Part shown: one piece after another, positions 1 to 6,714 of the stretch
Layout: each line of letters opens with the position of its first letter
How positions within the stretch are numbered: position 1 is the stretch's first letter
DNA from: Streptococcus sp.
Lineage (GTDB): Bacteria; Bacillota; Bacilli; Lactobacillales; Streptococcaceae
Assembly (NCBI GenBank): GCA_003521145.1
Contig: DOTL01000024.1
Coordinates: 1-6,759, forward strand
Direction of reading: 5' to 3'
DNA length: 6,759 bases
Translations under genes and position numbers: made by a program
Notes under the pieces: generated by a model
Told to the model about the DNA's origin: nothing
What the model saw: only the letters and a program-made list of their open reading frames with translations
The model's database searches: none

Positions 1-1
1 C

Positions 2-489
2 TCTCTAGATGTTAGCTTTTCGTCACCCACTACAGTTGACAAAGAGCCGAAAGATGTCAGTACAAAATACAAACTTCAACACAAGCCAAGATAAGATAAG
101 AAAGAGACTAGGCAAGAAGTCATTAAGCCAGACCTCATTAAGAATAATTCTTCAGACAACAGGCTTGCTTCTATTTTCCTTGCAGTCGCCTTTTATTTAG
201 CTATCGTTTATTTTGCCTTATTTTTCTTTAATCCTTAGGGAATTCTTGTGTTGATTTTCCTAGCACCTAGCTTTATTGTTATGTAATGGCAACCATCTTC
301 GTATGGATAGGACGTAAAAAAGGTAATAAAAACTTCTTAAACACAAGCATCATTTTTTATATAGCTTCTGTCCTTTTTGCTTATGACCCTGACTGGGGAG
401 TTTTTCGATTTATACCGATTCTGTTAACTATTCTCGTAATAGTGGGAACTGTGATGTTTAAACAAGATAATGAGCAAGACAACAAATAA
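2..489 (+). pseudogene. Broken gene for a small multi-pass membrane protein (5' end outside window)
   Basis: An open frame enters from the left edge. It reads a polar, Lys/Ser/Thr-rich linker (KEPKDVSTKYKLQHKPR), a TAA stop at 92-94, more polar sequence, then a hydrophobic segment (LASIFLAVAFYLAIVYFALF) and a TAG stop at 236-238. The same frame goes on with a second hydrophobic segment (GILVLIFLAPSFIVM) to a TAA at 284-286. There the coding sense shifts by one frame into ATIFVWIGRKKGNKNF, followed by two more membrane segments and a polar, acidic tail ending at 489. Joined together, the pieces make a coherent protein with a polar N-terminal part, about four transmembrane helices and a short charged tail, so I read it as one gene with two nonsense changes and one frame change. 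I do not recognise the family. A cytosolic domain may lie upstream of the window. The gene converges on the decayed accessory Sec genes and ends inside the left arm of a terminator hairpin. Confidence 0.55.
286..489 (+). CDS. Surviving 67-codon distal ORF of the broken membrane protein gene
   Basis: This is the longest uninterrupted part of the broken gene above and could be annotated as a separate hypothetical protein. Its ATG overlaps the preceding in-frame stop (TAATG at 284-288), an arrangement that permits translational coupling, but I see no clear ribosome binding site of its own. The 67 residues start with a hydrophobic stretch (MATIFVWIG), a basic loop (RKKGNKNF), a helix (IIFYIASVLFAY), a short Asp/Trp loop (DPDWGVFRF) and a last strong helix (IPILLTILVIVGTVMF), then a charged tail. 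The basic loop and charged tail fit a membrane protein fragment. Its function is unknown. Independent translation is possible but less likely than its being the 3' part of a pseudogene. Confidence 0.4.
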   Translation: MATIFVWIGRKKGNKNFLNTSIIFYIASVLFAYDPDWGVFRFIPILLTILVIVGTVMFKQDNEQDNK

Positions 490-519
490 GAGACCATATT
501 CAAGTGGTCTCTTATTTGT
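482..519. terminator. Bidirectional terminator hairpin between convergent genes
   Basis: Positions 482-496 and 505-519 are perfect 15-base inverted repeats (acaaataagagacca / tggtctcttatttgt) around an 8-base loop. The outer stem is A/T rich, so each strand shows an A-rich run before and a T-rich run after the central GAGACCA/TGGTCTC core, as in two-way intrinsic terminators. It overlaps the stop codon of the plus-strand membrane gene and lies just beyond the last recognisable asp2 sequence on the minus strand, so it would end transcription from both directions. Confidence 0.85.
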
Positions 520-536
520 ATGTAGTCATTAGTATT

Positions 537-1063
537 TCAAAAAGTTTGTTCCATATAGGTCCAGTCCAAGACAGGACTAAAATCTTAACTGTAATCACCT
601 TTCAAAATGACATTTTCATGACCGTGGTAGGTCACCTCACCAGTAAAATTGGGGTTAACCTGGGAAGTGAAAGGAAGACATCTTATCCCCGTATTGCCCT
701 AAAAAGAGTGCTTTTGAAGGGGTAAAAGAGCAACTGTCCTTGGTTTGAAAAATCAGTCGGCACAGCACACATTTCCTTGATAAACTAAGCAAGTATCTCA
801 TCGGTCACTTCAATCGTTTGATCAAAGAAAATAGCGTGAGGGATCAAATATCCTTTAATAGCCATCAATTCCTCAAGGCCAGCAAGACTGTCCACAATGA
901 CAGCTGTGAAAGTCTTGATTTCATCTTCTTCGATGGTTTCTTTCAAGGTCTCAAGCTGACTAAGATTGCAATAATACCATTTCATATTTTTAGGAATTTC
1001 CTGAATTTCTGACCAGTTGGATGGTCCAACTTGTAGTATTTTCAAGCGATTATCCTTGGTCAT
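537..1063 (-). pseudogene. asp2: asp2 remnant, N-terminal third only (accessory Sec system protein Asp2)
   Basis: Asp2 is a cytosolic partner of the accessory Sec translocase; in streptococci it forms a complex with Asp1 and Asp3 and also O-acetylates sugars on SRR adhesins. The ATG at 1063 overlaps the asp1 stop by 14 bases and follows an AGGAAG-type site, as expected in a secY2-asp1-asp2 operon. The first 92 codons read LKILQVGPSNW, KNMKWYYCNL and GYLIPHAIFFDQ, a typical Asp2 N-terminus, then meet a TAG at 785-787. The same frame continues (PTDFSNQGQLLFYPFKSTLF). After a frameshift near 670-700, another frame reads VNPNFTGEVTYHGHENVIL and then KGDYS, a TAA at 585-587, and DFSPVLDWTYMEQTF before a TGA at 537-539. 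Family members are about 500 residues; here only about 175 codons remain, and the catalytic esterase domain is absent. It is certainly non-functional. The assignment rests on recalled family resemblance and gene order. Confidence 0.82.
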
Positions 1064-2623
1064 TCTGCTCTTCCTTCAACCAATTTTCCCATTTTTGTAC
1101 CAAACGGTCTCCTGTGTTTTCCTTAATTTTCTCAATCGAATAGATAAGGGAACGGCTCCAGTTGTTCAACTGTCCCAAATAGTGGTAAGCAGCCCCTTTT
1201 TCAAAATCAGACAAGTGCTTCAAGATATAACCATTCTCTTGGTGGGTCACATACTCAGATGCCACTCGGTTAATCTGTGGAATACCAGCACTAATCCCTG
1301 CAATTTGTGTATAACGATTAGGTTCCTTGCTCAAGTCGACAATTAGTCGCGTAAACTGAAGGGCCTTGATAAGGGCAGTCTAATCACGCAGGTCTTGGAA
1401 AGAAAATCGGCTTACGATTTCATTATTTTCTTCCAATTTATTTTCTGAACCACTACTTTCAACGACCTCTTCAAAAGCTTCTGGACTCAATCGTTCTTCA
1501 ATCATTTTTTCCACTTGATTTTGTAGGGCTACCAAGTTGCTCTGGATTGGCATTAAATGCCCCAAACTCAACCTGTGTCTTTGGATACTTGGCCACAAAA
1601 GTCAAAACCTGATAGATAGCCTCTAAATCCAACTGATCAAAGTCAACCTGATAAAAGATTTTAGATTCTTTGACACGTTGACTAGTTCTCAAAGCCAAAC
1701 GGGTATCGAAAGAAGCCATGTGTTTGAGCTTCTTAGCCTCTTCTGGACAGGCAACCTGAAGTTGCTCTAAGTAGTCGTAACAGTCAGCAATCAACAAGTC
1801 CACTTGCGGCAGAAAGGCTACATAGGTGTCAATACTATCATTCTGATTACGTTCTGCGAACCAATTCAAAATCTTAGTGTTGTCTGCTGGCAAGTGGTCA
1901 AAGAGGTGCTTGTTATAATGCAAATCTGAGGCGATAACAAAACGATCCTCTGCTCCTACCTTTTCCTCCAAGAATTTAGTCAAAAATTCCCAGATAACTT
2001 CTGAAACGTCACCGTAGTAACCCTTATTAAAATGACCTTCCGTACGAGGATTGGCTACAATCCCACGACCATCAAAGAAATGACAAATCTGCCAGACTTC
2101 CTTGGCATTAAGGTGATTTCGGTAGCTTGGTTGTCCGTCTTCATAATAAAGACTACTTGAAATAAAACCACGGTCATCATAGATGTCTTCGCGAATGATT
2201 TGCTCATCCTTATATTAGCGAATCATGCCAATAAAGCCTTCTAAACCGAACTCAATTTCGGCATAACGCTTGTGTTGGCATTGCACCACGATGGCAAATG
2301 GTGTGTGGACAAAGGTAGACCCTTCTGGCCATTCCAAATCTGTCACCCGAAGTTTTTCATATCTTCATCAGTGATACCCTGAATCAAGTCAAAAATAGCT
2401 GTGTATCAAACTTCCAAGACATCATGACGATGCAGGAAATAACGCAAATGCGGTTGGTAGGCTAAAAACAAAAGCTGAGGGGCTAAGTCCTCGTCCTGAA
2501 AGATACGAACTTGGTGCAAGCTGTCATCAAATTCAATTTTTTGGCGGATATGGTACCAAGGATCAATGGCGTCTTCCAAAATTCATCCGTCTGTCCATAC
2601 CAAGCTGGAATAAAATAATACAT
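1050..2623 (-). pseudogene. asp1: asp1 pseudogene (accessory Sec system protein Asp1)
   Basis: Asp1 is a cytosolic accessory Sec protein that binds Asp2 and Asp3 and helps deliver SRR adhesins to SecA2/SecY2. The start is well marked: ATG at 2621-2623, a GGAG ribosome site four bases upstream, and the typical N-terminus MYYFIPAWYGQTDEFW. A one-base loss near 2575 shifts the frame; the other frame then reads DAIDPWYHIRQKIEFDD and LLFLAYQPHLRYFLHR, up to a TGA at 2406-2408. A second frameshift falls near 2353, a TAA at 2215-2217 (GMIR*YKDEQII), a third frameshift near 1535-1550, and a TAG at 1380-1382 (FQDLRD*TALIK). The C-terminus is well preserved (YTQIAGISAGIPQINRVASE, QENGYILKHLSDFEKGAAYH) and ends at a TGA at 1050-1052. 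The total of about 525 codons matches the family, so nothing large is lost; decay is by point changes. Three stops and three frameshifts rule out a working protein. Confidence 0.92.
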
Positions 2624-2628
2624 GAGTT

Positions 2629-2636
2629 CTCCTTCA
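2629..2636 (-). promoter_or_regulatory. Ribosome binding site of asp1
   Basis: On the minus strand the bases before the asp1 ATG read AATGAAGGAGAACTCATG. The AAGGAGAA matches the anti-Shine-Dalgarno sequence strongly and has good spacing. It fixes the original start of asp1 at 2623 although the frame is now broken about 45 bases downstream. Confidence 0.8.
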
Positions 2637-2695
2637 TTGTCTTTTCATCACAATACTTGAGAATGAGGGGCAGACCGATCACGCATCACCAGCCT

Positions 2696-2724
2696 GCCTC
2701 TCAACCCCATGAGGGGTGAGAGGC
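2696..2724. repeat. Strong hairpin between secY2 and asp1
   Basis: GCCTCTCA (2696-2703) pairs with TGAGAGGC (2717-2724), and CCCC (2705-2708) with GGGG (2713-2716), with one bulged A at 2704 and a four-base loop. This makes a GC-rich stem of about 12 bp in an otherwise AT-rich region. On the minus strand it begins at the last base of the secY2 stop codon and ends about 70 bases before the asp1 start. No T-run follows on that strand, so it is not a standard terminator. It could be an mRNA processing or attenuation element, or a trace of a small inserted repeat. Confidence 0.7.
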
Positions 2725-3948
2725 TATACATTTTCAAAAAGTGGGGTGTAGGAAGTGTTAAGCTTCAAGGCTTTCATTTCCTCGTTAACGTTGTAAATCA
2801 TACCGCTAAAAATCAAGAAAGCACAAGGAATCATACTAAGCTATAGGTAATCTGTATTGACCAAGATAATCAGCATTGGAGCACCTGCCATAAAGAGCAT
2901 GTAAAGGGCACCTATGAAAGCAAGTCTAAGCACCAAATGGTTGATATAGGCACTGGTTTCTTGGCCTGGGTAAAAGCCCTAGATATACTCACCTGACTTG
3001 CGCATACGCTCAGAGATTTGCTCACCAGAGACATTAACAAAGGCAAAAGCCAACCCTAAAACGAAGAACATAATCAGACAAACAACCAACCAAAGAGGTT
3101 GACCGACCGTCAAGGCCTTGATGGCACCACTGGTCCACCTGTTTTCAGGATGGATAAATTGAATCAGCATAAAGACGTACTGAGGAATGTTGACTAGGGA
3201 CATGGCATACATGAAAGGCATCCCTCCGGCTGGATTCAACATAATATCCAAGTAAGAATACTGTTTAAAGCGGTTATGAATATTGATTTTATTTATTGAG
3301 ATACGATATCTAGCCCTCTGCACACCCCTGAAATATAGAGGAATACCAAACTGAACAGAATCAGAGGAAGCAAGATATTCCAACCAATACCTAGCTTATC
3401 AATACTATCCATGATTTGATAAGGTAGATTGGCCATCATACTTGCCATCAAGATGACAATGGAGCCTCCAATCCCAAAGAGAGAGTTGAGGTCTGATAGC
3501 CAAACCAAGAAAAAGGTACCGGCAATCAATAAAATGGTATTCATGAAAATAGCGAGACTAGCATTAACCCCTGAAACGATAGGTAAATTCAAGGATACTG
3601 CCAAAGATTGAACAATGGCAATCCCTAGGGTCAAATACATGCGTCTACGGTCCTAAATCTCAATGGGAAGATTTTTCAAGCCCATTTTCTTAGAGAAAGA
3701 AAACATCTGCCAGAGAATCATGGCCGACATCCAGGGTGACAAGCCCACTGAAAATAGAGACATAGACCTGAGGTTTCCACCCATCATGGCAATAGAGAAA
3801 GCCAAGGAACCCATGGCTCCCCCAAAGATATTTGCATTTTTCAAATCCACAAACGGTAGTACCAATTGATTTCCCAAGCAATAAATAAAGAGGAAAAAGA
3901 GGGTCCATAAGACACGTTTGGTGATTATCGATTGACTAATTTTTTCAC
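2724..3948 (-). pseudogene. secY2: secY2 pseudogene (accessory Sec translocase channel SecY2)
   Basis: SecY2 is the membrane channel of the accessory Sec system and exports SRR glycoproteins. The probable original start is the GTG at 3946-3948, placed after an AGGAG site. The A-run behind it (3940-3945) appears one base short, since the next frame reads [19 protein letters not shown] and continues into [14 protein letters not shown] and [17 protein letters not shown], which are typical of SecY2. Further lesions are a TAG at 3653-3655 ([13 protein letters not shown], probably from Gln), a frameshift near 3322 (FLYISGV to [18 protein letters not shown]), a TAG at 2979-2981 ([17 protein letters not shown]) and a TAG at 2841-2843. 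The C-terminus ([19 protein letters not shown]) ends at a TAG at 2724-2726. The roughly 408 codons cover the whole family length and all expected membrane segments. Motifs such as [17 protein letters not shown] favour SecY2 over the housekeeping SecY. Three stops and two frameshifts make it non-functional. Confidence 0.94.
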
Positions 3949-3953
3949 TGTTA

Positions 3954-3958
3954 CTCCT
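3954..3958 (-). promoter_or_regulatory. Ribosome binding site of secY2
   Basis: The minus strand reads ATAGGAGTAACAGTG here. The AGGAG lies five bases before the GTG at 3946-3948, which supports this GTG as the original secY2 start and puts the first lesion in the A-run immediately after it. A small imperfect hairpin (3963-3979, cctgcc / gacagg with one G:T pair in RNA) sits just upstream and might have modulated translation; that is inference. Confidence 0.6.
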
Positions 3959-4043
3959 ATTTCCTGCCCTATAGACAGGCTGATGTTATGTCGTTAGAAA
4001 CATGATAGAGACGCAAGTTCAGCACACTTATCAAAATAAAGGA

Positions 4044-6137
4044 TTACAGGCTCTTCTTACGCATTTGGCGAATGGTCTCAGCCATCTCTTTCCAACGATT
4101 TCTTGAATAGGTCTGTTGGTTATGCTTAGTTACCTTGAGGTCCTCAAACCCTAAAATCGGTTTATTTTCAAACCTAAAGGCATCAAGAATTTCCACTACT
4201 TTTCTTCCTGGATTGATATCTAGAAGCAAGTCACTATTACGCACCAATTCCAAATCTAGCCCATTTAAGCTCGCAATGGCTGAGTAAACCGTCACATTTG
4301 GATAGGTAATCAATTGAGCTAGTTTATCCGTCACATGCTGGCGAGAGGCAATTTTAAACTGCACCTTAGGAAGAGCCGAGATAAGGTCCGTCAAATGCGG
4401 AATTTCTGAAATGTTGGTGTAAACCAAACAAGTAAATGGACGGCCCTTAGGATAAATCATGTCCTCTGAAAGTGGCAATAAAGCGGCATTTTCGGAAACC
4501 CCTGACCAATCCATTTGAGCATAGAACCACCAGACCTCGCGATAAGCTTGGCAAGCCAAAGGTAACCAGGGCTTACGGTGTGAAGTATAGTGTAAAACCT
4601 TAGGATAGTCTTGACCATTTGGCAAATGGTAACCAGATAGACTAGACTTGGTCACAGCGTAGTTGTTGTCAAAAGACAACGTCAACCAGTTGTTACAAAA
4701 AACCATATTAAGAATTGACTGCTCCGCAAATGGTACCTTATCATGCCATTCGCTAGTCATGTCAATTAAGTGACGTCTCATGTTGTACTGCTTCCAATAA
4801 GCCGTATCAATCACCATGAAGCCTGCATCAAACATTGCCTGACGATCCTGACCTTGAACAGCATAATCACGCACAGCAGCCAAAGATCGACCTTGCAAAT
4901 CAAGGGTAAATAGATCCTCTAGAGGACCTGTAACCACCATATCACTATCCAAATAGAGGGCCCGTTCCTCAGATACAAAGTCCGCCACAAAATAGCGAAG
5001 ATAGCTTGCATAGTTGCTATTAGTCTTGAATTGCTTGATATGACTACTATCCACACGACAGTTAATCACTTCACTACCAAAGGCAGCCAAATGACGGTTT
5101 AGTCCTCTAAACCACTCTTGAGAGAAATCATCGTTAATCAAGTAAAAACGAATGTTACGATGATGGAAAACGATGGATTTGATAGTCGTAAGCACTTGGT
5201 CAACATAAGTATAGTTAGCCGCAAGAACAATAGCACGCTTTTTAGTCTCATAACGTTGAGGAGCTAAACTCAAGACCTGGAATTTCTCCTGAATGGAGCG
5301 GTAGGCATCAGAATCCGTGAGACCTTGCTCCTCCACATTTTTCAAGCAAGCCTCTAGCATCTGACGGTAGGTGACCATGTATTTTTCCAAAGGGAAACCA
5401 TGACTAGCAACTATAGCCAAGCGTTCTTCCATGGCATAAACCAAGGTCATCATCCAGTCTTGCATCCAAGTCGCTGATGGCATCTCTGGACTCTCACGAT
5501 ATACATAAAGTCCCTTGTTGAGATAAACCGTACGCTCACTCATGAGATAGGCTTTAAGGTTGAAAAAACCATCCTCTCCCGCATGCTCTTTCGGGAAAAG
5601 CAAGTCATTAAACAAGGAACGTTTGTAGAGTTTGCCTGTCGCAGAAATCAGAGCAATGTTGATGTTATTGGTTTCTTCAAAGAGTCCATCAATAATCTGA
5701 GCCGGTGAATAAACCTGCTCATAATAATCTTCATCCTTGATATAAAAATAAAAGAGATCTTCCGATTCCTTATAGACACTGTAATTGGCTACTGCGATAT
5801 CCGCCTTATGAGCCTGAAGCGTCTTATAAAGTTCCTCCAGATAAGTAGGCTCTACCCAATCCTCAGCATCCACGTAGGTGACGTAAACTCCCTTAGCCTG
5901 ACGAATACCAATATGGCGAGCATCTGAAAGTCCTCCATTATCCTTTTTGAAATAGAGAATGCGAGAATCCCTAACTGCATAGCTACGGCAAATAGCATCA
6001 CTCTTATCAATTGAGCCATAATTGATGAGGATGATTTCAAAATTTTGATAGGTCTGCCCCAGGACGCTGTCTAGACAGGTCTGGAGTTGATTTTCTACAT
6101 TGTATACGGGAATAATTACGGAAATTTTTTCTATCAT
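4044..6137 (-). CDS. Two-domain (GT2 + GT8) glycosyltransferase of the SRR-glycoprotein / accessory Sec locus
   Basis: This uninterrupted 697-residue cytosolic protein has three parts. Residues 1 to about 230 form a family 2 glycosyltransferase (KISVIIPVYNVENQL; NGGLSDAR at 68-74; a GEDGFF motif at 187-192). Residues from about 302 to 545 form a family 8 glycosyltransferase, with the metal-binding DSD at 397-399 (ALYLDSDMVV), FDAGFMVID at 436-444, EQSILN at 472-477 and the late His motif HYTSHRKPW at 516-524. Residues from about 567 to 697 (CLVYTNISEIPHL, YPNVTVYSAI, LLLDINPG) form a C-terminal domain that I recall from other SRR-locus glycosyltransferases. Such GT2-GT8 fusions, like Gly of S. 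gordonii, sit upstream of secY2 and extend O-linked sugars on the adhesin; the exact sugar cannot be told. In the GT2 half, the expected NDGS is NYGS (Tyr40) and the expected DSDDW is DAEDW (90-94), so that half may be impaired while the GT8 DxD is intact. The start at 6137 fits the GT2 N-terminus, though the ribosome site is weak. It lies 95 bases upstream of the secY2 remnant. Confidence 0.9.
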   Translation of the reverse strand: MIEKISVIIPVYNVENQLQTCLDSVLGQTYQNFEIILINYGSIDKSDAICRSYAVRDSRILYFKKDNGGLSDARHIGIRQAKGVYVTYVDAEDWVEPTYLEELYKTLQAHKADIAVANYSVYKESEDLFYFYIKDEDYYEQVYSPAQIIDGLFEETNNINIALISATGKLYKRSLFNDLLFPKEHAGEDGFFNLKAYLMSERTVYLNKGLYVYRESPEMPSATWMQDWMMTLVYAMEERLAIVASHGFPLEKYMVTYRQMLEACLKNVEEQGLTDSDAYRSIQEKFQVLSLAPQRYETKKRAIVLAANYTYVDQVLTTIKSIVFHHRNIRFYLINDDFSQEWFRGLNRHLAAFGSEVINCRVDSSHIKQFKTNSNYASYLRYFVADFVSEERALYLDSDMVVTGPLEDLFTLDLQGRSLAAVRDYAVQGQDRQAMFDAGFMVIDTAYWKQYNMRRHLIDMTSEWHDKVPFAEQSILNMVFCNNWLTLSFDNNYAVTKSSLSGYHLPNGQDYPKVLHYTSHRKPWLPLACQAYREVWWFYAQMDWSGVSENAALLPLSEDMIYPKGRPFTCLVYTNISEIPHLTDLISALPKVQFKIASRQHVTDKLAQLITYPNVTVYSAIASLNGLDLELVRNSDLLLDINPGRKVVEILDAFRFENKPILGFEDLKVTKHNQQTYSRNRWKEMAETIRQMRKKSL

Positions 6138-6162
6138 TTTTTATGTCTTATTTTTTCTAGCT

Positions 6163-6191
6163 AGTATAATTTTTTACTTTTCCTGTCTCAA
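6163..6191 (-). promoter_or_regulatory. Sigma-A-type promoter for the glycosyltransferase gene
   Basis: On the minus strand TTGAGA (6191-6186) and TATACT (6168-6163) are separated by exactly 17 bases, each differing from consensus at one position. Transcription would begin near 6155, leaving a short leader before the ATG at 6137. The leader has no strong Shine-Dalgarno sequence (AAAATAAGACATAAAAAATG), so translation may be modest. The promoter suggests the gene can be transcribed on its own, without an upstream adhesin gene. Confidence 0.7.
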
Positions 6192-6272
6192 ACTGTCGTA
6201 TGCTATCCAGAAAAAGTCTAAGAGTTTAATAACAACTTTAAGGTCACGAGAGATAGGGACCCTAAACACACT
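6174..6272 (-). pseudogene. Possible C-terminal remnant of an unidentified gene
   Basis: Between a TAG at 6273-6275 and a TAA at 6174-6176, the minus strand reads 32 codons with a protein-like composition: SVFRVPISRDLKVVIKLL followed by DFFWIAYDSLRQEK. The mix of basic, acidic and aromatic residues is unlike the Ile/Lys/Asn/Phe strings that random AT-rich DNA gives. It could be the last residues of a deleted upstream gene, perhaps another glycosyltransferase, whose tail lay just before the present one. The -35 site of the GT promoter lies inside it. No start codon and no family assignment can be supported. Confidence 0.25.
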
Positions 6273-6316
6273 CTATATACTTTTTCCTTGCTTTTATCGA
6301 GACTTAACAATATTAA

Positions 6317-6325
6317 ATTATAACA
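6317..6325 (-). promoter_or_regulatory. Possible extended -10 element, minus strand
   Basis: The minus strand reads TGTTATAAT here, a perfect TATAAT preceded by the TG of an extended -10. At 17 bases upstream (6340-6345) is TAGAAA, a weak -35 with four of six matches. It could add transcription towards the glycosyltransferase or be a relic of the lost upstream gene. Chance occurrence in AT-rich DNA is a real possibility. Confidence 0.35.
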
Positions 6326-6631
6326 TAGTATCACTTAGTTTTCTAATAGATTAGCTTTTTTATGAGAGGTTTTTTCAAACTAATTTCCTTTTATTTTCAG
6401 AAAAAGCTGACAGTTAAGAATCTTCTAAACCTTTATTTCAAAGTCTGAAATTGAATAAATCCAACCATATTTCAAATCAAAAAATACAGCCTTTCTAATA
6501 CTATTGAAGCGGTACAAAATAGACTTGTCTACTCACCATTTGCTAAATATAGATATTACATAATTTTCCTTTGTCTAATTTTACTAAATTTCGTAAATTT
6601 TTTATTTTACTCTTCTTTCATTATTTCTGAG

Positions 6632-6666
6632 TGATATAATAAGAATAAGTGTTATAAGCGTATAAT
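6632..6666 (+). promoter_or_regulatory. Promoter candidates for the right-hand gene
   Basis: Two perfect TATAAT hexamers precede the plus-strand gene. The one at 6635-6640 has an extended -10 (TGATATAAT, 6632-6640) and only a poor -35 upstream (CTTCTT around 6612-6617). The other, at 6661-6666, lies 48 bases before the ATG and has no clear -35. The extended -10 site is the better candidate and would give a leader of roughly 70 bases. Confidence 0.5.
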
Positions 6667-6714
6667 GCTTGTAATTGAAGTAAAATCAAAACTACTTATT
6701 TCTAGGAGAAAAAA

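Larger units (their letters stand above)
6138..6714. other. AT-rich 577-base intergenic region without a convincing gene
   Basis: The GT gene leaves to the left and another gene to the right, so this is a divergent intergenic region. It is clearly more AT rich than the neighbouring genes. I see promoter-like sites in both directions, a 33-codon protein-like scrap on the minus strand (6174-6272), an open but start-less plus-strand frame (6455-6634), and many A/T runs. No tRNA, CRISPR repeats or insertion sequence ends were seen. In intact loci of this type the very large SRR adhesin gene would be expected on this side of the glycosyltransferase gene, and no serine-rich repeat coding is present. 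Confidence 0.6.

Noticed and set aside
504..725. 73-codon plus-strand open frame starting in the terminator hairpin
   Set aside because: It is antisense to asp2 remnant sequence, and its ATG lies within the hairpin loop and right arm.
1017..1346. 109-codon plus-strand open frame
   Set aside because: It is antisense to the asp1 C-terminus and asp2 start, which are clearly coding in family sense on the other strand; no ribosome site or domain supports it.
3429..3869. Two plus-strand open frames of 60-68 codons opposite secY2
   Set aside because: They are shadows of the membrane-protein coding on the minus strand, with Pro/Lys-rich translations and no start signals.
2724..3948. Housekeeping SecY instead of SecY2
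   Set aside because: The length of about 408 codons, the sequence motifs and the adjacent asp1 and asp2 all fit the accessory paralogue.
6100..6354. 84-codon plus-strand open frame across the glycosyltransferase start
   Set aside because: It begins inside the real gene, runs through its promoter and has the composition expected of AT-rich noncoding DNA.
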